From assembly GCF_026013365.1 (NCBI RefSeq), contig NZ_JAPDOE010000005.1, forward strand, positions 124,001 through 188,000: 64,000 bases of DNA. Direction: 5' to 3'. The position numbers were made by a program, and so were the translations under genes. This stretch comes from Paenibacillus sp. LS1 (lineage in GTDB: Bacteria; Bacillota; Bacilli; Paenibacillales; Paenibacillaceae). Below the pieces are notes generated by a model. The model worked only from the letters and a program-made list of their open reading frames with translations, did not search any database and had not been told where the DNA came from. The stretch's first letter is position 1; every line of letters starts with the position of its first letter. Shown piece after piece: positions 1-9,500 of the stretch.

Positions 1-473
1 CATTCGTTTGTGCAGCTAACTTCGCTCTCAATTTTGATTCTAGCAGTGACCCCATATAGATTATATAAGACTGCATGGATTTGGTTAATGGCCATTGCAA
101 CGGGTCCAAATCGTTTTGTTGAGGTACGAGATGGAGTATGTGAGTGCTTTCTTCGGTCCGTATGTTTGTAAATCGTAATACAAAGCCCTTTATTTACTCC
201 CAGACCCGTAGCCTCAAAACAATGCAAAGTGCCTTTGCCGAGTTTATCGGGTATCTCAAGATGTCCGGACAGCCAATCCTTCTTATGGCTTCCTGTCATA
301 TCCTGTAGCACGACACCGGCCAAATGAAGGGTGGAATTCCAATTATGAATTGTAATATTAATGGTCACTTCCAGCCCATGTTGAACAAGAATTTTTTGAC
401 GAACTTCGTGTAATGCATTAAGAAGATTGTTCGGTGTTGATTTCATTGTGTGTTTATTAAGTTCGCTAGCCAT
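1..473 (-). CDS. Hypothetical protein, cut by left edge
   Basis: This leftward frame stays open from an ATG at 473 to the window edge, giving the first 157 residues; the C-terminus lies outside. An AAGGAGAG ribosome site precedes the start at suitable distance. The product is soluble, with no signal peptide or membrane span. It begins MASELNKHTMKS and has many His and Thr residues. I do not recognise a family. It follows the gene at 509-1144 by about 35 bases and is probably co-transcribed with it. Confidence 0.6.
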   Translation of the reverse strand, partial: MASELNKHTMKSTPNNLLNALHEVRQKILVQHGLEVTINITIHNWNSTLHLAGVVLQDMTGSHKKDWLSGHLEIPDKLGKGTLHCFEATGLGVNKGLCITIYKHTDRRKHSHTPSRTSTKRFGPVAMAINQIHAVLYNLYGVTARIKIESEVSCTNE

Positions 474-508
474 ATTCGGGTAAGTCCTCTCCTTGTAACG
501 ACCTAAAA

Positions 509-1144
509 TCATCTAAATAAAAGCCTGCTGAAAAATGATTTATTCGTGTCTTCTTTGGTTGGTGGGTATTTTTTGTGGAATGAATAGCTATAGTCTTTAT
601 GTATGACATCAGTAAGTGCGCTTTTGCTATCAGTAGTCAGCAACATTTCACTTAATTTTTCAGGTACGACCTCGTTGTGCTTCAGATACTCCTTATTACG
701 TTGAACAGCATCACTCAATTTCATTTTAACCCAGGTGAATCTGTCGGTAGTAGATTGCTCATCAAACCTGTACATTACATGATCAAACGGATTCTCTGCC
801 ATTCGGTAATATTTTATAAAGGGTTGATTCTTCTCATTCACTGCACGGACATAAACAGGCTGATCTACTGGCATGTAGCCGATATTAAGGTCATGTCCCT
901 CCCTCATACCCATAATCCCTTTCGGACCAAATGCTTTAGTGTCAAATAGATAGAAATGGCAATAACAAGCTTCTATAGTGGAGGATTTTGATGTCAAAAG
1001 CGGGTCGGAATCAATTTGAATTTCTACTGGTTCACTGTAGTTGACAACACCGTGATATATGTATTCTGAAAGTATAAACTCTCTTAGCTGAAATTGCTCG
1101 TTTGCGTATCTCACGATTCGTATATATTTATCTGTTTGCGTCAA
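509..1144 (-). CDS. Hypothetical protein, 211 aa
   Basis: The TTG start at 1144 has a GGAG site 8 bases upstream. The protein is soluble and mixed alpha/beta, with an aromatic-rich middle (YCHFYLFDTKAFG) and a basic C-terminal tail. No catalytic motif stands out. A likely promoter lies upstream, with an extended -10 (TGGTAAAAT) near 1190. The gene at 1-473 follows closely. Function unknown. Confidence 0.6.
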   Translation of the reverse strand: MTQTDKYIRIVRYANEQFQLREFILSEYIYHGVVNYSEPVEIQIDSDPLLTSKSSTIEACYCHFYLFDTKAFGPKGIMGMREGHDLNIGYMPVDQPVYVRAVNEKNQPFIKYYRMAENPFDHVMYRFDEQSTTDRFTWVKMKLSDAVQRNKEYLKHNEVVPEKLSEMLLTTDSKSALTDVIHKDYSYSFHKKYPPTKEDTNKSFFSRLLFR

Positions 1145-1253
1145 ATGATTTACTCCTTAATATGATTATTTGTTTCGATCCACACGATGAATTTTACCAT
1201 AAATATGAATAGGCAAGTGCTTCAAGATGCTAATTATTAAGAAAGACTGAACA

Positions 1254-1435
1254 CTAAATAAGAAGTAAATGGCCACATACTCTCAAAGAGATTCTGTGGC
1301 CATCTTTAGCTTCTACTGAATAGAAATCTGATTCAATTGAATAATCTTCTAACCCATTTACCCACACTGCTTCCAGATATGAGTCTTCATCTTCTGTAAA
1401 GGTGAAATTCGAGAGGTCCTTGATAATAACTGCTG
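1254..1435 (-). pseudogene. Open remnant without start codon
   Basis: Within the 335-base gap between 1144 and 1479, one leftward frame encodes about 60 residues of protein-like composition (around FTFTEDEDSYLEAVWVNG). It is opened by a TAA stop and has no ATG, GTG or TTG with a ribosome site. The last part overlaps a dyad (GGCCACA...TGTGGCC near 1271-1301). I read it as the decayed 3' end of a former gene; it could also be chance. Confidence 0.25.
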
Positions 1436-1478
1436 ATTAAGTACAACCGGCTATAGTTTGTTCGCAATGATATCGTAA

Positions 1479-2552
1479 TTATTGTTTTATGATTTCGAAT
1501 TGATGTGGATTGTACAGATCTTCAGTATCAAAGTCTGTCTCAATCATAACCTTTAAATCACTAAAGTCCCTAAAGTCCTTCTGAATAATATGTTTAAAAA
1601 TAAACTGTTCTACAAACAAGATAGTGTAGTTCATTCTGCTTACGATAAAAGATACATCGTTAGCAACAGTTTCGAATAACACAATTTTCGTTTTGATTTC
1701 CTCACCCTGAATAAACTTAACACCGAATTCCCGATATTGATAAGGAAGATTCTTTTCAATTGAAAATATAACTATCACCTGATCGTTGAAGATGTTGTAT
1801 CTCAATTTCTTATCTACTATATATTCGAAATAACTCGGAGGAATAATTTTGAAGTCCCCATGATGAACCTCTGGGACTGAGGCTGGTGGTTGCTGAACCT
1901 TCCAACCACTTGGAACAGTAAAACCAAAAATTTCAATGTCTGTACGAATCGAAATATCAAGGCTGCTAAAGCTTTTTCCATGAGGGTCGATGGCGTGAAG
2001 AATATCCGAAACTACAGCAATGGCTACATTAAGTGTTCTTTTTCTACGTTCATTTGACATATCACTCATTAGACAGCCATCACCAGATGATTTTAAGATA
2101 TGAATACGCTCCTCACCGGTTTCTAAAAGCAATTTAACTCCATAACTTACTCCAGGTATTTCAGCTTCATCACCAGGCTCCATTTTCTCAAAACCAGCAA
2201 ATATTTCGATCTTAGTAGATTCTTTGATATACCTTTGTAGTTCCGGATAAAATGAAGACAACATGGTCGCACCATGCGACAACGCCTGTTCATCTATTCC
2301 ATACTCAATATCATTGATGATTGATTCGATCTCATTTTGAAGATTGAATAGAGGAACTTCCTTGTTGGCATGTTTTACAGCATTTACATCGGATCTGCAG
2401 CGAATAAGCTCATTTTTTATAAATGTTACTATCTGTTTAGATAATAGATTTCTACTCTCCGCCAACTGCTTTATTTCAACAAGTCGAACATGTAAATTCT
2501 CTAGAAGGGTTTTGTGTACTGCACTTTGATTCTTACGGTTGTTTTTGAACAT
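1479..2552 (-). CDS. Hypothetical protein, 357 aa
   Basis: The ATG at 2552 follows GGAGGAAAACATCAA, a strong ribosome site. The first 100 residues are basic and helical, probably coiled coil. The rest looks like mixed alpha/beta, with a Pro-rich break (QQPPASVPEV) about two thirds along. No membrane span or catalytic signature was recognised. A terminator-like hairpin (2581-2616) sits 29 bases before the start, so expression may be attenuated or the gene may be insulated from the operon upstream. Function unknown. Confidence 0.65.
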   Translation of the reverse strand: MFKNNRKNQSAVHKTLLENLHVRLVEIKQLAESRNLLSKQIVTFIKNELIRCRSDVNAVKHANKEVPLFNLQNEIESIINDIEYGIDEQALSHGATMLSSFYPELQRYIKESTKIEIFAGFEKMEPGDEAEIPGVSYGVKLLLETGEERIHILKSSGDGCLMSDMSNERRKRTLNVAIAVVSDILHAIDPHGKSFSSLDISIRTDIEIFGFTVPSGWKVQQPPASVPEVHHGDFKIIPPSYFEYIVDKKLRYNIFNDQVIVIFSIEKNLPYQYREFGVKFIQGEEIKTKIVLFETVANDVSFIVSRMNYTILFVEQFIFKHIIQKDFRDFSDLKVMIETDFDTEDLYNPHQFEIIKQ

Positions 2553-2580
2553 TTGATGTTTTCCTCCTCAAAATATGAAA

Positions 2581-2616
2581 AAGCACACAGCTTCCCTTCG
2601 GGGGATGCTGGTGCTT
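2581..2616 (-). terminator. Leader or intergenic terminator hairpin
   Basis: Read leftward, AAGCAC pairs with GTGCTT around an inner GGGA/TCCC stem and is followed by TTTTTC. It ends the operon at 2691-3809 or attenuates the gene at 1479-2552; it shares the AAGCAC stem with four other leader hairpins in the window. Confidence 0.6.
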
Positions 2617-2690
2617 CCAGAGTTTACTTTATTTATTATTTTAATAAGATTAAGTTTGAATCATCTGGAAAGGAAGCGCGTTATACCTCC

Positions 2691-2939
2691 CTAATCCGAG
2701 TGTGGCCCCATATGACCTACCCCCACCCGTCTCACTTCCGTAATCACATAAGTGACATCGTCCGGCTTAACCTGTTCTATCTTCTCGATATACTTCATTC
2801 TATCGGGAACATGTCCTTTGACGGAGATATATAAGACGTTTTTATAGGGGTAGTCGGTGTTGATCAGCACTTCCAACTCATCCAATGAAAAGTTACTGGA
2901 GGCTATGAGGAATAGCCTTTTAGTAATTGATTCACTCAC
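2691..2939 (-). CDS. Hypothetical protein, 82 aa
   Basis: It starts at GTG in a GTGA overlap with the stop of the gene upstream, so translation is probably coupled. The product is small and soluble, with no recognised domain; residues 1-60 suggest a compact alpha/beta fold. It is the last gene of the GpsB-like operon, driven from the promoter near 3875-3906. Function unknown. Confidence 0.5.
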   Translation of the reverse strand: MSESITKRLFLIASSNFSLDELEVLINTDYPYKNVLYISVKGHVPDRMKYIEKIEQVKPDDVTYVITEVRRVGVGHMGPHSD

Positions 2940-3340
2940 TCCGGTTCCTCCCTCTTCTTGTTTCCGTAGATCTTACGTATTACATCTAATTGTTCTTCTT
3001 TTTTATCTAGCACTCTATCCTTAATCAGATCATAAAACTGAGTTATTTCTTCCGTAGATTTGGAATGAATCTCTATTAAGCCCTCAATTTCACTACTGTG
3101 TAGATAGTGGCTTGATTGTTCATACAAATCCTGTGGAGGACGTTCTAATTGAATCTGACCGGTATGAAGTGCCCATAAATAGAAATCAAGTTTACTATAA
3201 AACTCAAGAGCTTGATCACACTGTTGCAGCTTGCTTCTAAGGGCACTTTTATAAGCATTGTTTATTTTGATTCCTCCGATGATCCCCACGAGAATGACAA
3301 TCGCACAGAAGAACAAATGATTAATAGTATCCTCATCCAT
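2936..3340 (-). CDS. Single-span membrane protein, 134 aa
   Basis: The ATG at 3340 overlaps the stop of the small gene before it (TGATG); a TTG one codon earlier is the other possible start. A hydrophobic segment at residues 8-27 (FFCAIVILVGIIGG) anchors the N-terminus, followed by a charged, helical, probably coiled-coil cytoplasmic part. The gene lies third in the GpsB-like operon, which suggests an envelope-associated role, but no family is recognised. Confidence 0.6.
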   Translation of the reverse strand: MDEDTINHLFFCAIVILVGIIGGIKINNAYKSALRSKLQQCDQALEFYSKLDFYLWALHTGQIQLERPPQDLYEQSSHYLHSSEIEGLIEIHSKSTEEITQFYDLIKDRVLDKKEEQLDVIRKIYGNKKREEPE

Positions 3341-3492
3341 CAAATTTTACTGCACCTTTCAGGAAGCAAGAATGTCGGAGACTTTTCATGAATATGAAGC
3401 TGTCTCAGATCCACAGCATACTTTCGTGGTTTGGTAACGGATTGAATTAATGCTTCTTGTATACGCACTGATATAGGTCGTTCACTGTACAT
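3340..3492 (-). CDS. Small hypothetical protein, 50 aa
   Basis: This 50-residue frame begins MYSERPISVRI and ends at a TGA that overlaps the next ATG by one base. AAAGGAG lies 7 bases before the ATG. It is basic and soluble, with no transmembrane segment. The tight coupling on both sides in the GpsB-like operon argues that it is real. Confidence 0.55.
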   Translation of the reverse strand: MYSERPISVRIQEALIQSVTKPRKYAVDLRQLHIHEKSPTFLLPERCSKI

Positions 3493-3539
3493 TATTTGAC
3501 TCCTTTCAACGATTTGTTAGAATATTCCCAACTCATATG

Positions 3540-3809
3540 CTATCCCTTACTTCTGCCCCACTGAGCAATCTCCAACTCTCTGACTCGGTCGATAAGATTA
3601 TTCTCCTGCAGTTGTTGCGCTATTCTCAACTCTTCATTTTCTCTTTTCAGTTGTTTAATAGTCTTATCGAAGAATTCGTAATCTTTAATGACCGTATCAA
3701 TAAACTCATTAACTTGGTCTCGGTCACAACCCAAGACTCTAGTAGAGAATTCTTTGTTGTGGACATCTAAAGCATTCAAATTCGGTTTAGTTTGTATGAT
3801 CTGATACAA
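3540..3809 (-). CDS. GpsB/DivIVA-like coiled-coil protein
   Basis: The chosen start is the TTG at 3809, because GGAGGAAGATAGCC sits just before it; an upstream GTG at 3857 lacks a ribosome site. The 89-residue product carries the DivIVA/GpsB N-terminal signature at residues 15-61: LDVHNKEF, then CDRDQVNEFIDTVIKDYE, then a coiled coil ending KRENEEL. In this family the N-terminal module docks on membranes or on cell-wall and division proteins and the coil mediates assembly. GpsB is usually about 95-115 residues. It heads an operon with a membrane protein and is driven by the conserved CATTACTCGATT promoter. It is inferred to act at the septum or envelope. Confidence 0.75.
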   Translation of the reverse strand: MYQIIQTKPNLNALDVHNKEFSTRVLGCDRDQVNEFIDTVIKDYEFFDKTIKQLKRENEELRIAQQLQENNLIDRVRELEIAQWGRSKG

Positions 3810-3874
3810 GGCTATCTTCCTCCATTTCTCAAGATTGAATGTGATCAATCTGCCCACTAGATATCTTAGTCAAT

Positions 3875-3906
3875 ACTGTAACAGATACTTAAATAATCGA
3901 GTAATG
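3875..3906 (-). promoter_or_regulatory. CATTACTCGATT-N14-TACAGT promoter
   Basis: On the leftward strand the 12-mer CATTACTCGATT (3895-3906) is followed after 14 bases by TACAGT (3875-3880), the weakest -10 of the six copies. It faces the GpsB-like gene start at 3809. See the finding on the shared promoter class. Confidence 0.7.
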
Positions 3907-3971
3907 AAACAAATTAATTTTTTTATGAATGCAAATAAAGAGTATTTGGCGCTTCTGACATCCGATTCATC

Positions 3972-4368
3972 TTAATGAGTTGGGTTCGAAGGATTTTTAT
4001 CATTATCAATCGTTAGGCCTTTCGATGGCTTAAACTTTGTACCAAGGTAAATAGTCGAGAGTATTACTATTATTCCAATGAAAGCGATCAAAAGGTTATG
4101 TTCATATTGAAATGCAATAAGGATAACAGTAATATTTCCTAATGAGAGGGCTGATTGTTCCAGCTCGGGCAGCAAAAGCTTCAACCGGCCTTTTCAAAAG
4201 GATACCTAGAGCGATTATCAAACTAATACCGATCCATCCAGTGATTGATTCATTCTGGGGGAGTCGAAGTAAGTCTATTAAGACCACAGCAAAAATCATG
4301 TATATAAGATAATATTTATTAGAAGAAGATTTACTCAGAGCCATCCCTCCATTAAATTGATCGTGCAT
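3972..4368 (-). pseudogene. Membrane protein split across two frames
   Basis: Two overlapping leftward frames together look like one four-span protein. The first (4102-4368, from ATG) has two hydrophobic segments, then reads GILLKRP. The second (3972-4184, +1 relative to the first) continues LLLPELEQ and adds two more spans before a hydrophilic tail (KPSKG). The shift region contains TTTT and AAAA runs. A one-base indel in an old gene is the simplest reading; two overlapping small genes or a programmed shift are possible. No good ribosome site was found for either frame. Confidence 0.4.
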
Positions 4369-4466
4369 TGCAGCAACTAGTTTCTCGAAAGAGAGTCACG
4401 TCCCTTCTATTTGAGAGCATGAGTTGAAAACCCCCTTACGCTGAATTTTTGTGCAAGTTTGTCTAT

Positions 4467-5030
4467 CTAATCGGGTTTTGTATATAGAATTTGAGGTGCT
4501 ATTCTGAAAAAATCTGCTGTTTTACTTTGCGATTCTATACTCGGTATAAAATTAGGAGTATGTAAGTATTTTCGGACAGTACCTGGATGCAAATTAATCC
4601 AGTGTGCATAATCAGTTGTCGAAATATTGTATAGTATAAGTAGGCCATGAAGTATTTCATTTGTAACCTTACTCCTTGCTGTGACTCCTTTGTGGTATTT
4701 TGATGCTTGAGGTATACAAATGATAGGGTGGCTATATTTAATTTCTTTGTTAAACAGAACATGATCAGGATAACCCAGAACAGAGCAGACTTGACGTCTT
4801 CGCTTCAAACTAGGAATTACTCCATCAATTACCCAATAATTTATACTTCTGCTGCTGACACCGATTAAATCGGCCAATTCACTAAATTTGATGTTCTTAG
4901 ATAGTAATAACGCGTATAAGATTCTGTTTCGTACTTGCTTGTTTGTTTTTCTGAATCTCGTCACTGTAACTCCTTTGCGGAGATAATGCTCAATGTTGTA
5001 GGCCATGTGTTTACTCAAATACTCATTCAT
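4467..5030 (-). CDS. Protein with duplicated helix-turn-helix unit
   Basis: The 187-residue protein is basic and carries two similar units of about 70 residues. Unit 1 (about 19-93) begins KGVTVTRF and contains an HTH at FSELADLIGVSSRSINYWV. Unit 2 (about 114-184) begins KGVTARSK and contains a diverged HTH at DYAHWINLHPGTVRKYL. Both end in a (VL/IL)(F/Y) strand after a hydrophobic helix. It is probably a DNA-binding regulator that contacts a repeated or dyad site. Its own promoter has the conserved CATTACTCGATT element, so it may be a regulator within that regulon. The nearest ribosome-like site, GGGAG, is rather far from the ATG. Confidence 0.65.
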   Translation of the reverse strand: MNEYLSKHMAYNIEHYLRKGVTVTRFRKTNKQVRNRILYALLLSKNIKFSELADLIGVSSRSINYWVIDGVIPSLKRRRQVCSVLGYPDHVLFNKEIKYSHPIICIPQASKYHKGVTARSKVTNEILHGLLILYNISTTDYAHWINLHPGTVRKYLHTPNFIPSIESQSKTADFFRIAPQILYTKPD

Positions 5031-5137
5031 AGTTAATCCGATTTGCTCCCATCCGTTTAATTAGGTCTCATATAATTCTACTAGTTACTCTACTCAAATT
5101 CATTTATACAGAGATTTATTTTAGTTTACCTCCGCAT

Positions 5138-5169
5138 AGAATATACTATTTCAAGGAAATCGAGTAATG
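5138..5169 (-). promoter_or_regulatory. CATTACTCGATT-N14-TATTCT promoter
   Basis: The 12-mer lies at 5158-5169 on the leftward strand, with the -10 box TATTCT at 5138-5143 and exactly 14 bases between. It faces the duplicated-HTH gene at 4467-5030, leaving a leader of about 100 bases. Confidence 0.75.
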
Positions 5170-5246
5170 GCACTAAAAAAGCCGCAGAGCGGCTTAAGGT
5201 GAAGTTACTATTTATGTATCTAAACAGGGACCTTAAAAGTGAGAAG

Positions 5247-5654
5247 TTACTCCTCATTACCACTAAATACATAGATCAAGAAAATGAGAAATGTTGCTGG
5301 CGTCAGATATAAATAAAACCAGAAAATGATCCCGAAAATCATGGTTCCTAAGGGTATGATAATTCTCATGATCGCAAATAATCGATGCGAAGTGTTCTTG
5401 TTTGTTCCTAGTTTCAAATCGAAAATGTAATGACGTTTTGCTAGGATTAGACTAGCGAATACAATTAAAACTTGTAAAGCCATGACTCCAGTACTAGGGC
5501 CAAACTCGCTCCATGTATGTGGGAACTGGGTGTATACATGTTTAGCTGTTATAGTAAGTAAAATAGATGCTATTGATAATATAATCATGTTCGTGCTCAA
5601 TTTCTTCTGTTTAATAATGTGCGTTTTATTCAAAAGTTTCTGTGAGTTTTTCAC
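5247..5654 (-). CDS. Polytopic membrane protein, 135 aa
   Basis: The GTG at 5654 follows GAGGGGGTGAACAATAG. After a basic N-terminus (residues 1-20) there are about four hydrophobic segments, near residues 22-38, 58-72, 93-109 and 113-130. No family is recognised. It lies downstream of a terminator (5725-5756), so it probably has its own promoter in the gap before 5725. Location: cytoplasmic membrane; function unknown. Confidence 0.6.
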   Translation of the reverse strand: MKNSQKLLNKTHIIKQKKLSTNMIILSIASILLTITAKHVYTQFPHTWSEFGPSTGVMALQVLIVFASLILAKRHYIFDLKLGTNKNTSHRLFAIMRIIIPLGTMIFGIIFWFYLYLTPATFLIFLIYVFSGNEE

Positions 5655-5724
5655 CTATTGTTCACCCCCTCTCTGCCTACTCGGTAATACGTTTGTACTT
5701 GGTTATCGTTTCTCTTGATAAAAA

Positions 5725-5756
5725 CAAAATCACAACACTATGGTACTGTGATTTTG
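5725..5756 (-). terminator. Intrinsic terminator
   Basis: CAAAATCACA pairs with TGTGATTTTG across a 12-base loop; leftward it is followed by TTTTTATC. It closes the broken PP-loop gene at 5767-6338. Confidence 0.6.
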
Positions 5757-5766
5757 ATCAAGTAAT

Positions 5767-6338
5767 TTAGTTTACTTCCAGAAAACAACCGCACCCTCCT
5801 ATGTCAAATAGATCCATCTGCATGTTGTTTTCAACATCATAATGAAGATCTCTTATTGGATAAGGTGCTCCATTCTTCTTCATAAAACTGTACTGTTGTA
5901 TCTTCATGTATTCACAAACTGCGCTCGCCGCAGGATGAACGTATGTTTTTGGTTTAGGTGCACGATCATAAAAATAATCGCGGTATGCATCATCAAGTTC
6001 TTGAAGCATGATAACTTGAACATTAGAATTTTGCTACAATCCCCGATCATGTTATTAAATACTAATTTCTTCTCAAATTGCAGCATCATTGGGTTCAGTC
6101 CGGATGAATGTGTCAGCAAGGGTAACTCCAACTTATCTGAGACTTCATTATTAAAACGGTATAGGTCTTCTGATTCCCAAAGTGTGTCGGTAAAATAGAG
6201 AAGAATGTTGTCATTCGGATGCTTTTTTTTGACCCAGGCAGCAACAGCAAAACTTGCTGTACCTCCACTGAAAAAAATGATGTGGTTTTTAATCTGGTTA
6301 TTATGTAGTTTCATAGATTTTACTTCTTTAGTATTCAT
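5767..6338 (-). pseudogene. Broken PP-loop (PAPS-reductase-like) gene
   Basis: The N-terminal frame (from ATG 6338, AGGAGG upstream) has the ATP-pyrophosphatase P-loop FFSGGTASFAVAA, then LLYFTDTLWESEDLY and IGDCSKIL, as in phage-borne PAPS-reductase-family proteins. After about residue 115 the frame derails into nonsense. A second frame (5767-6009) supplies the family's C-terminal end, with PYPIRDL and the terminal DIGGCGCF motif. The middle of the family (normally over 300 residues, with further Cys motifs) is absent. So a deletion with frameshift has joined the two ends. The phage enzymes are thought to act on sulfur or nucleic-acid modification; this copy should be inactive. Confidence 0.7.
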
Positions 6339-6380
6339 TCTGATGTGTTCCTCCTAATGTATTTGTTTTTAGACTCAAAA

Positions 6381-6448
6381 AAGCACATTACAGGTTAATC
6401 ACAATGGTAAAGTTTCACCAAAAGTGGATTAAATATTGTAACGTGCTT
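6381..6448 (-). terminator. Leader hairpin before broken PP-loop gene
   Basis: Leftward, AAGCACGTTAC pairs with GTAATGTGCTT across a long loop holding an inner TGGT/ACCA stem, followed by TTTTTTG. It lies between the terminator at 6549-6588 and the gene start at 6338, so it belongs to this gene's leader and not to the WxL operon. Confidence 0.6.
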
Positions 6449-6548
6449 GATATGACTCGTTTGCGCATGCATGAGCCTGAATTCTATTCGTTTAATATAG
6501 TCATGCTATCATTTTATGAATGAGCCGGCAAATTAGGTATGCTTATAA

Positions 6549-6588
6549 AAAAGAACAGACCTCTGAAGGCTCTGAAGGTCTGTTCTTT
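6549..6588 (-). terminator. Terminator of the WxL-like operon
   Basis: AAAGAACAGACC pairs with GGTCTGTTCTTT and T-runs flank both sides. It sits 12 bases after the stop of the 1050-residue surface protein and can work in both directions. Confidence 0.85.
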
Positions 6589-6599
6589 TTTTGATCAAC

Positions 6600-9500
6600 T
6601 TAAATACCAGATGTCAATGTGAACGTAAATGTCGATTTGTACACCCCTGCCATCAATCCAGTATCTTGACCAGGTGCATACTTACTGCCGTCTGAAGACT
6701 TAACGACTTTAACACGGTCAGGTACACTCATTGTAAAATTCAATGGAATTTGATAATACCCCATTCCCTCGAATGGATTGGCCAGAGCAAGTACTTGTGC
6801 TTCCGTGGAGAATACCTTTTTACCTACATTAGATAATTGGTTTTCTGGTCCAGCAAGGGTTTTAGAAGATCCAACATTCACACTAAACGAATTAGTTGGG
6901 ATGCTTACGACGAGCCCTTTTTCTTGTGTACTGCTATCGTACATCGGTTCGGAAACGAAATCGGTAATCTGTAACGAATATTGCCAACCCCCTGCACGAC
7001 CGGTACTGTCATCAATAAATGCGTTAGAGACAGAGTTAATCTGTTGGTAAGGATTTGTAGAGTCAATCACGATGGTAGAAAGATCGATCCCTTCAAAGCG
7101 GGAACTTAAACCTCCTGATTGAACTGTAAAATCAACCTCTTCATCGCTGATTGGTGTAGCGGGACTCGGATCAACAGGTGGTGTTGTTCCCCCGTCACCA
7201 GGATTAGGATTTGTATTAGAAATATCCACCGTATAAGGACCACCATTGAAAATTGGTGTGTTACTATTGCGGTCGCGTACTTCTAAGTACAGATCCTGTT
7301 TACCATCTGGCAAGGTAACTGCCCCAGTGTACTCAATCCATTGGCTAGAAGCATCCTTATAGTATAATGTAAGTTCAGATAAACCTACTCCCAAATCGAT
7401 AGTTACCTGGTCCCCAAGAACATTAACTTTTGGTTCTACTTGGGTCGTAGTATAATCTGTGATCTCACTCTCGGCACCATCGGTTTTGATGACTTTTGCT
7501 TTTATTTGGTGAACTTCATTGGAAAGTTTCAATGGGGCAGTATAAACTTCCCACGCTCCGTTATCGATTGAATACTGCGCTGTTGCACCCGTAGTGTCGT
7601 ATTCAAGTTCAACAGCAATTTTGTAATTTTTCGTAAGCCCCAGTTCTTTTACTACTGGTTTTTTTACTTCAATAGGTACGGATGGTTCAGATATTGTGAT
7701 CTGCACTGAACGATTAACAAGTTCCACGTTCAGATCATTTAATAGGCGTGCCTGTATCGTGTAAGTACCAGGCTGCAGTAAGAGATTGTTAGCAGGATTG
7801 TGTTCTTGCCAATTAGCGTCTCCAACTTTAACTTGTAGTTTTGTATTTTTATTTGTGGTGCCTGATTCAATTTTTATCTCACCGTTACCCAAATCGGTTA
7901 TCGTAGGTGAACCAGGTGAGATTACAATTGGGTCGCTTGTTATAGTCAAGGTTCCGATCTCGGAGATATTTCCCTTACTATCAGAAGAACGCGCTTCAAT
8001 GGAGACGTTCCCAGATTGTGTGACTAGAAATTCTCCTGTGTAGTTGGTCCAACCTTGTCCGTTAATTTGAACCTGTTTTGTGGTGATATCTTCGTAAGTT
8101 CCATAATTCACTGAAATGATGGACTGATTAAATTTGTCTTTCGAAGATACGGACAAGACAGGTTTTTCTGGTGCAGTCACAGGTGCCACGTAATCAGCAG
8201 GGGCTAGATTTGAAACCCCAGGTACTTTTGTAGTAGTAGACAAATCTACGAGCTCACCCTTCTCCGATATACCAAGAACAAGTCTTCGTCCATCACCGTA
8301 TTGAGGTACTGAAACCAGGCCAAGATACTTGTCGGTTGAGGTTTTAAATGTACTGTCTGAATACCATGAAATCACTGTATTGTCTTTTTTCAAAGCGTAA
8401 TGGGTCCATCCATTAGTATCAAACTGTTTAATGTCTTTTACTTCGTTAGCAGGTCCCGTCACTCGGATAAAGGAGTCTAAACTGCCTCCATTGACACCTG
8501 TTCCATTGGATCTACCTCTTGCATACATGTTTCCATTTGCTTTTAAGGCGAGGACATCACCATAAATGGAGACTGCGGATGATGTTACTCCGGTATTATA
8601 AAGCACTCTGTCAGAGACGTGTCCTAGTGCTCCATTGATATAACCAAACATTTTCTGGGGGCTTCCCCAGTAATATAAATTAGTTTTGTCTAAGATGGTG
8701 TAACCTGAACTAATTGTGTTAGCATGACCACCACCATACTGTTGCGTGGTCACTTTTTTTATTGTGCGATAATCATAATCAGAAGGCAGCTCTAACAATG
8801 TTGTCTTATCTGTTTCGTCAGGAATCGCAATGTGGTCATTGAAGTCAATCAAGTTACTAAGAGAATACTGTTTACCACTTATAGTGAAAACTCTTCTGGC
8901 AGAATTGTAATAGTATGAACTAGGATAGTCATTAGTACCATTGTAAACCCATGAGTACTTGATACCATCTACATACGTCATATCAAAATCAGAAGCAGTA
9001 TTAAACTCTGGGAAGATAGTTAATTTAATCGGTACAGCTTTAGTGAGTGAATTCAAACCAAAAGCCTGACCCACCAAGTAGGCTGAGTCATCCGTGACTA
9101 GCAGCACCGCTTTTCTAGAAAGATAATAAATCTTTTTCACACCTTCAAGGGGATCGCCGGTTTCAGGATCTACGACCTCAGTAGGCACGGTTTTTGATTG
9201 CTTATAACCTATTCCAAGTTGTCCCCCTGTACCATACCCCATTGCCCAAACATTCTCGTTTTGGTCAAGAATAAAGGTGCCAGCGTACGCATTATAGGGA
9301 TGATCATACACATTGGTGACGAAATCTTTAGCTTGAGACAGCAGTTTATTAAAGGTTGGATTAGCTTGACCTTGCTTATAATAAAAATCACCCAAGTTAT
9401 CAATATAAGCATAGATGTGTTTGTCCACAGACGAACCTGTAACATACCTTTCAAACTTTTTATAGTTTCCAGTAAATACTTCTGGTGTCTTCGGATCATT

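Noticed and set aside
2344..2834. Rightward frames across 2344-2834
   Set aside because: Opposite to well-supported leftward genes; no ribosome sites; one would read through the hairpin at 2581-2616.
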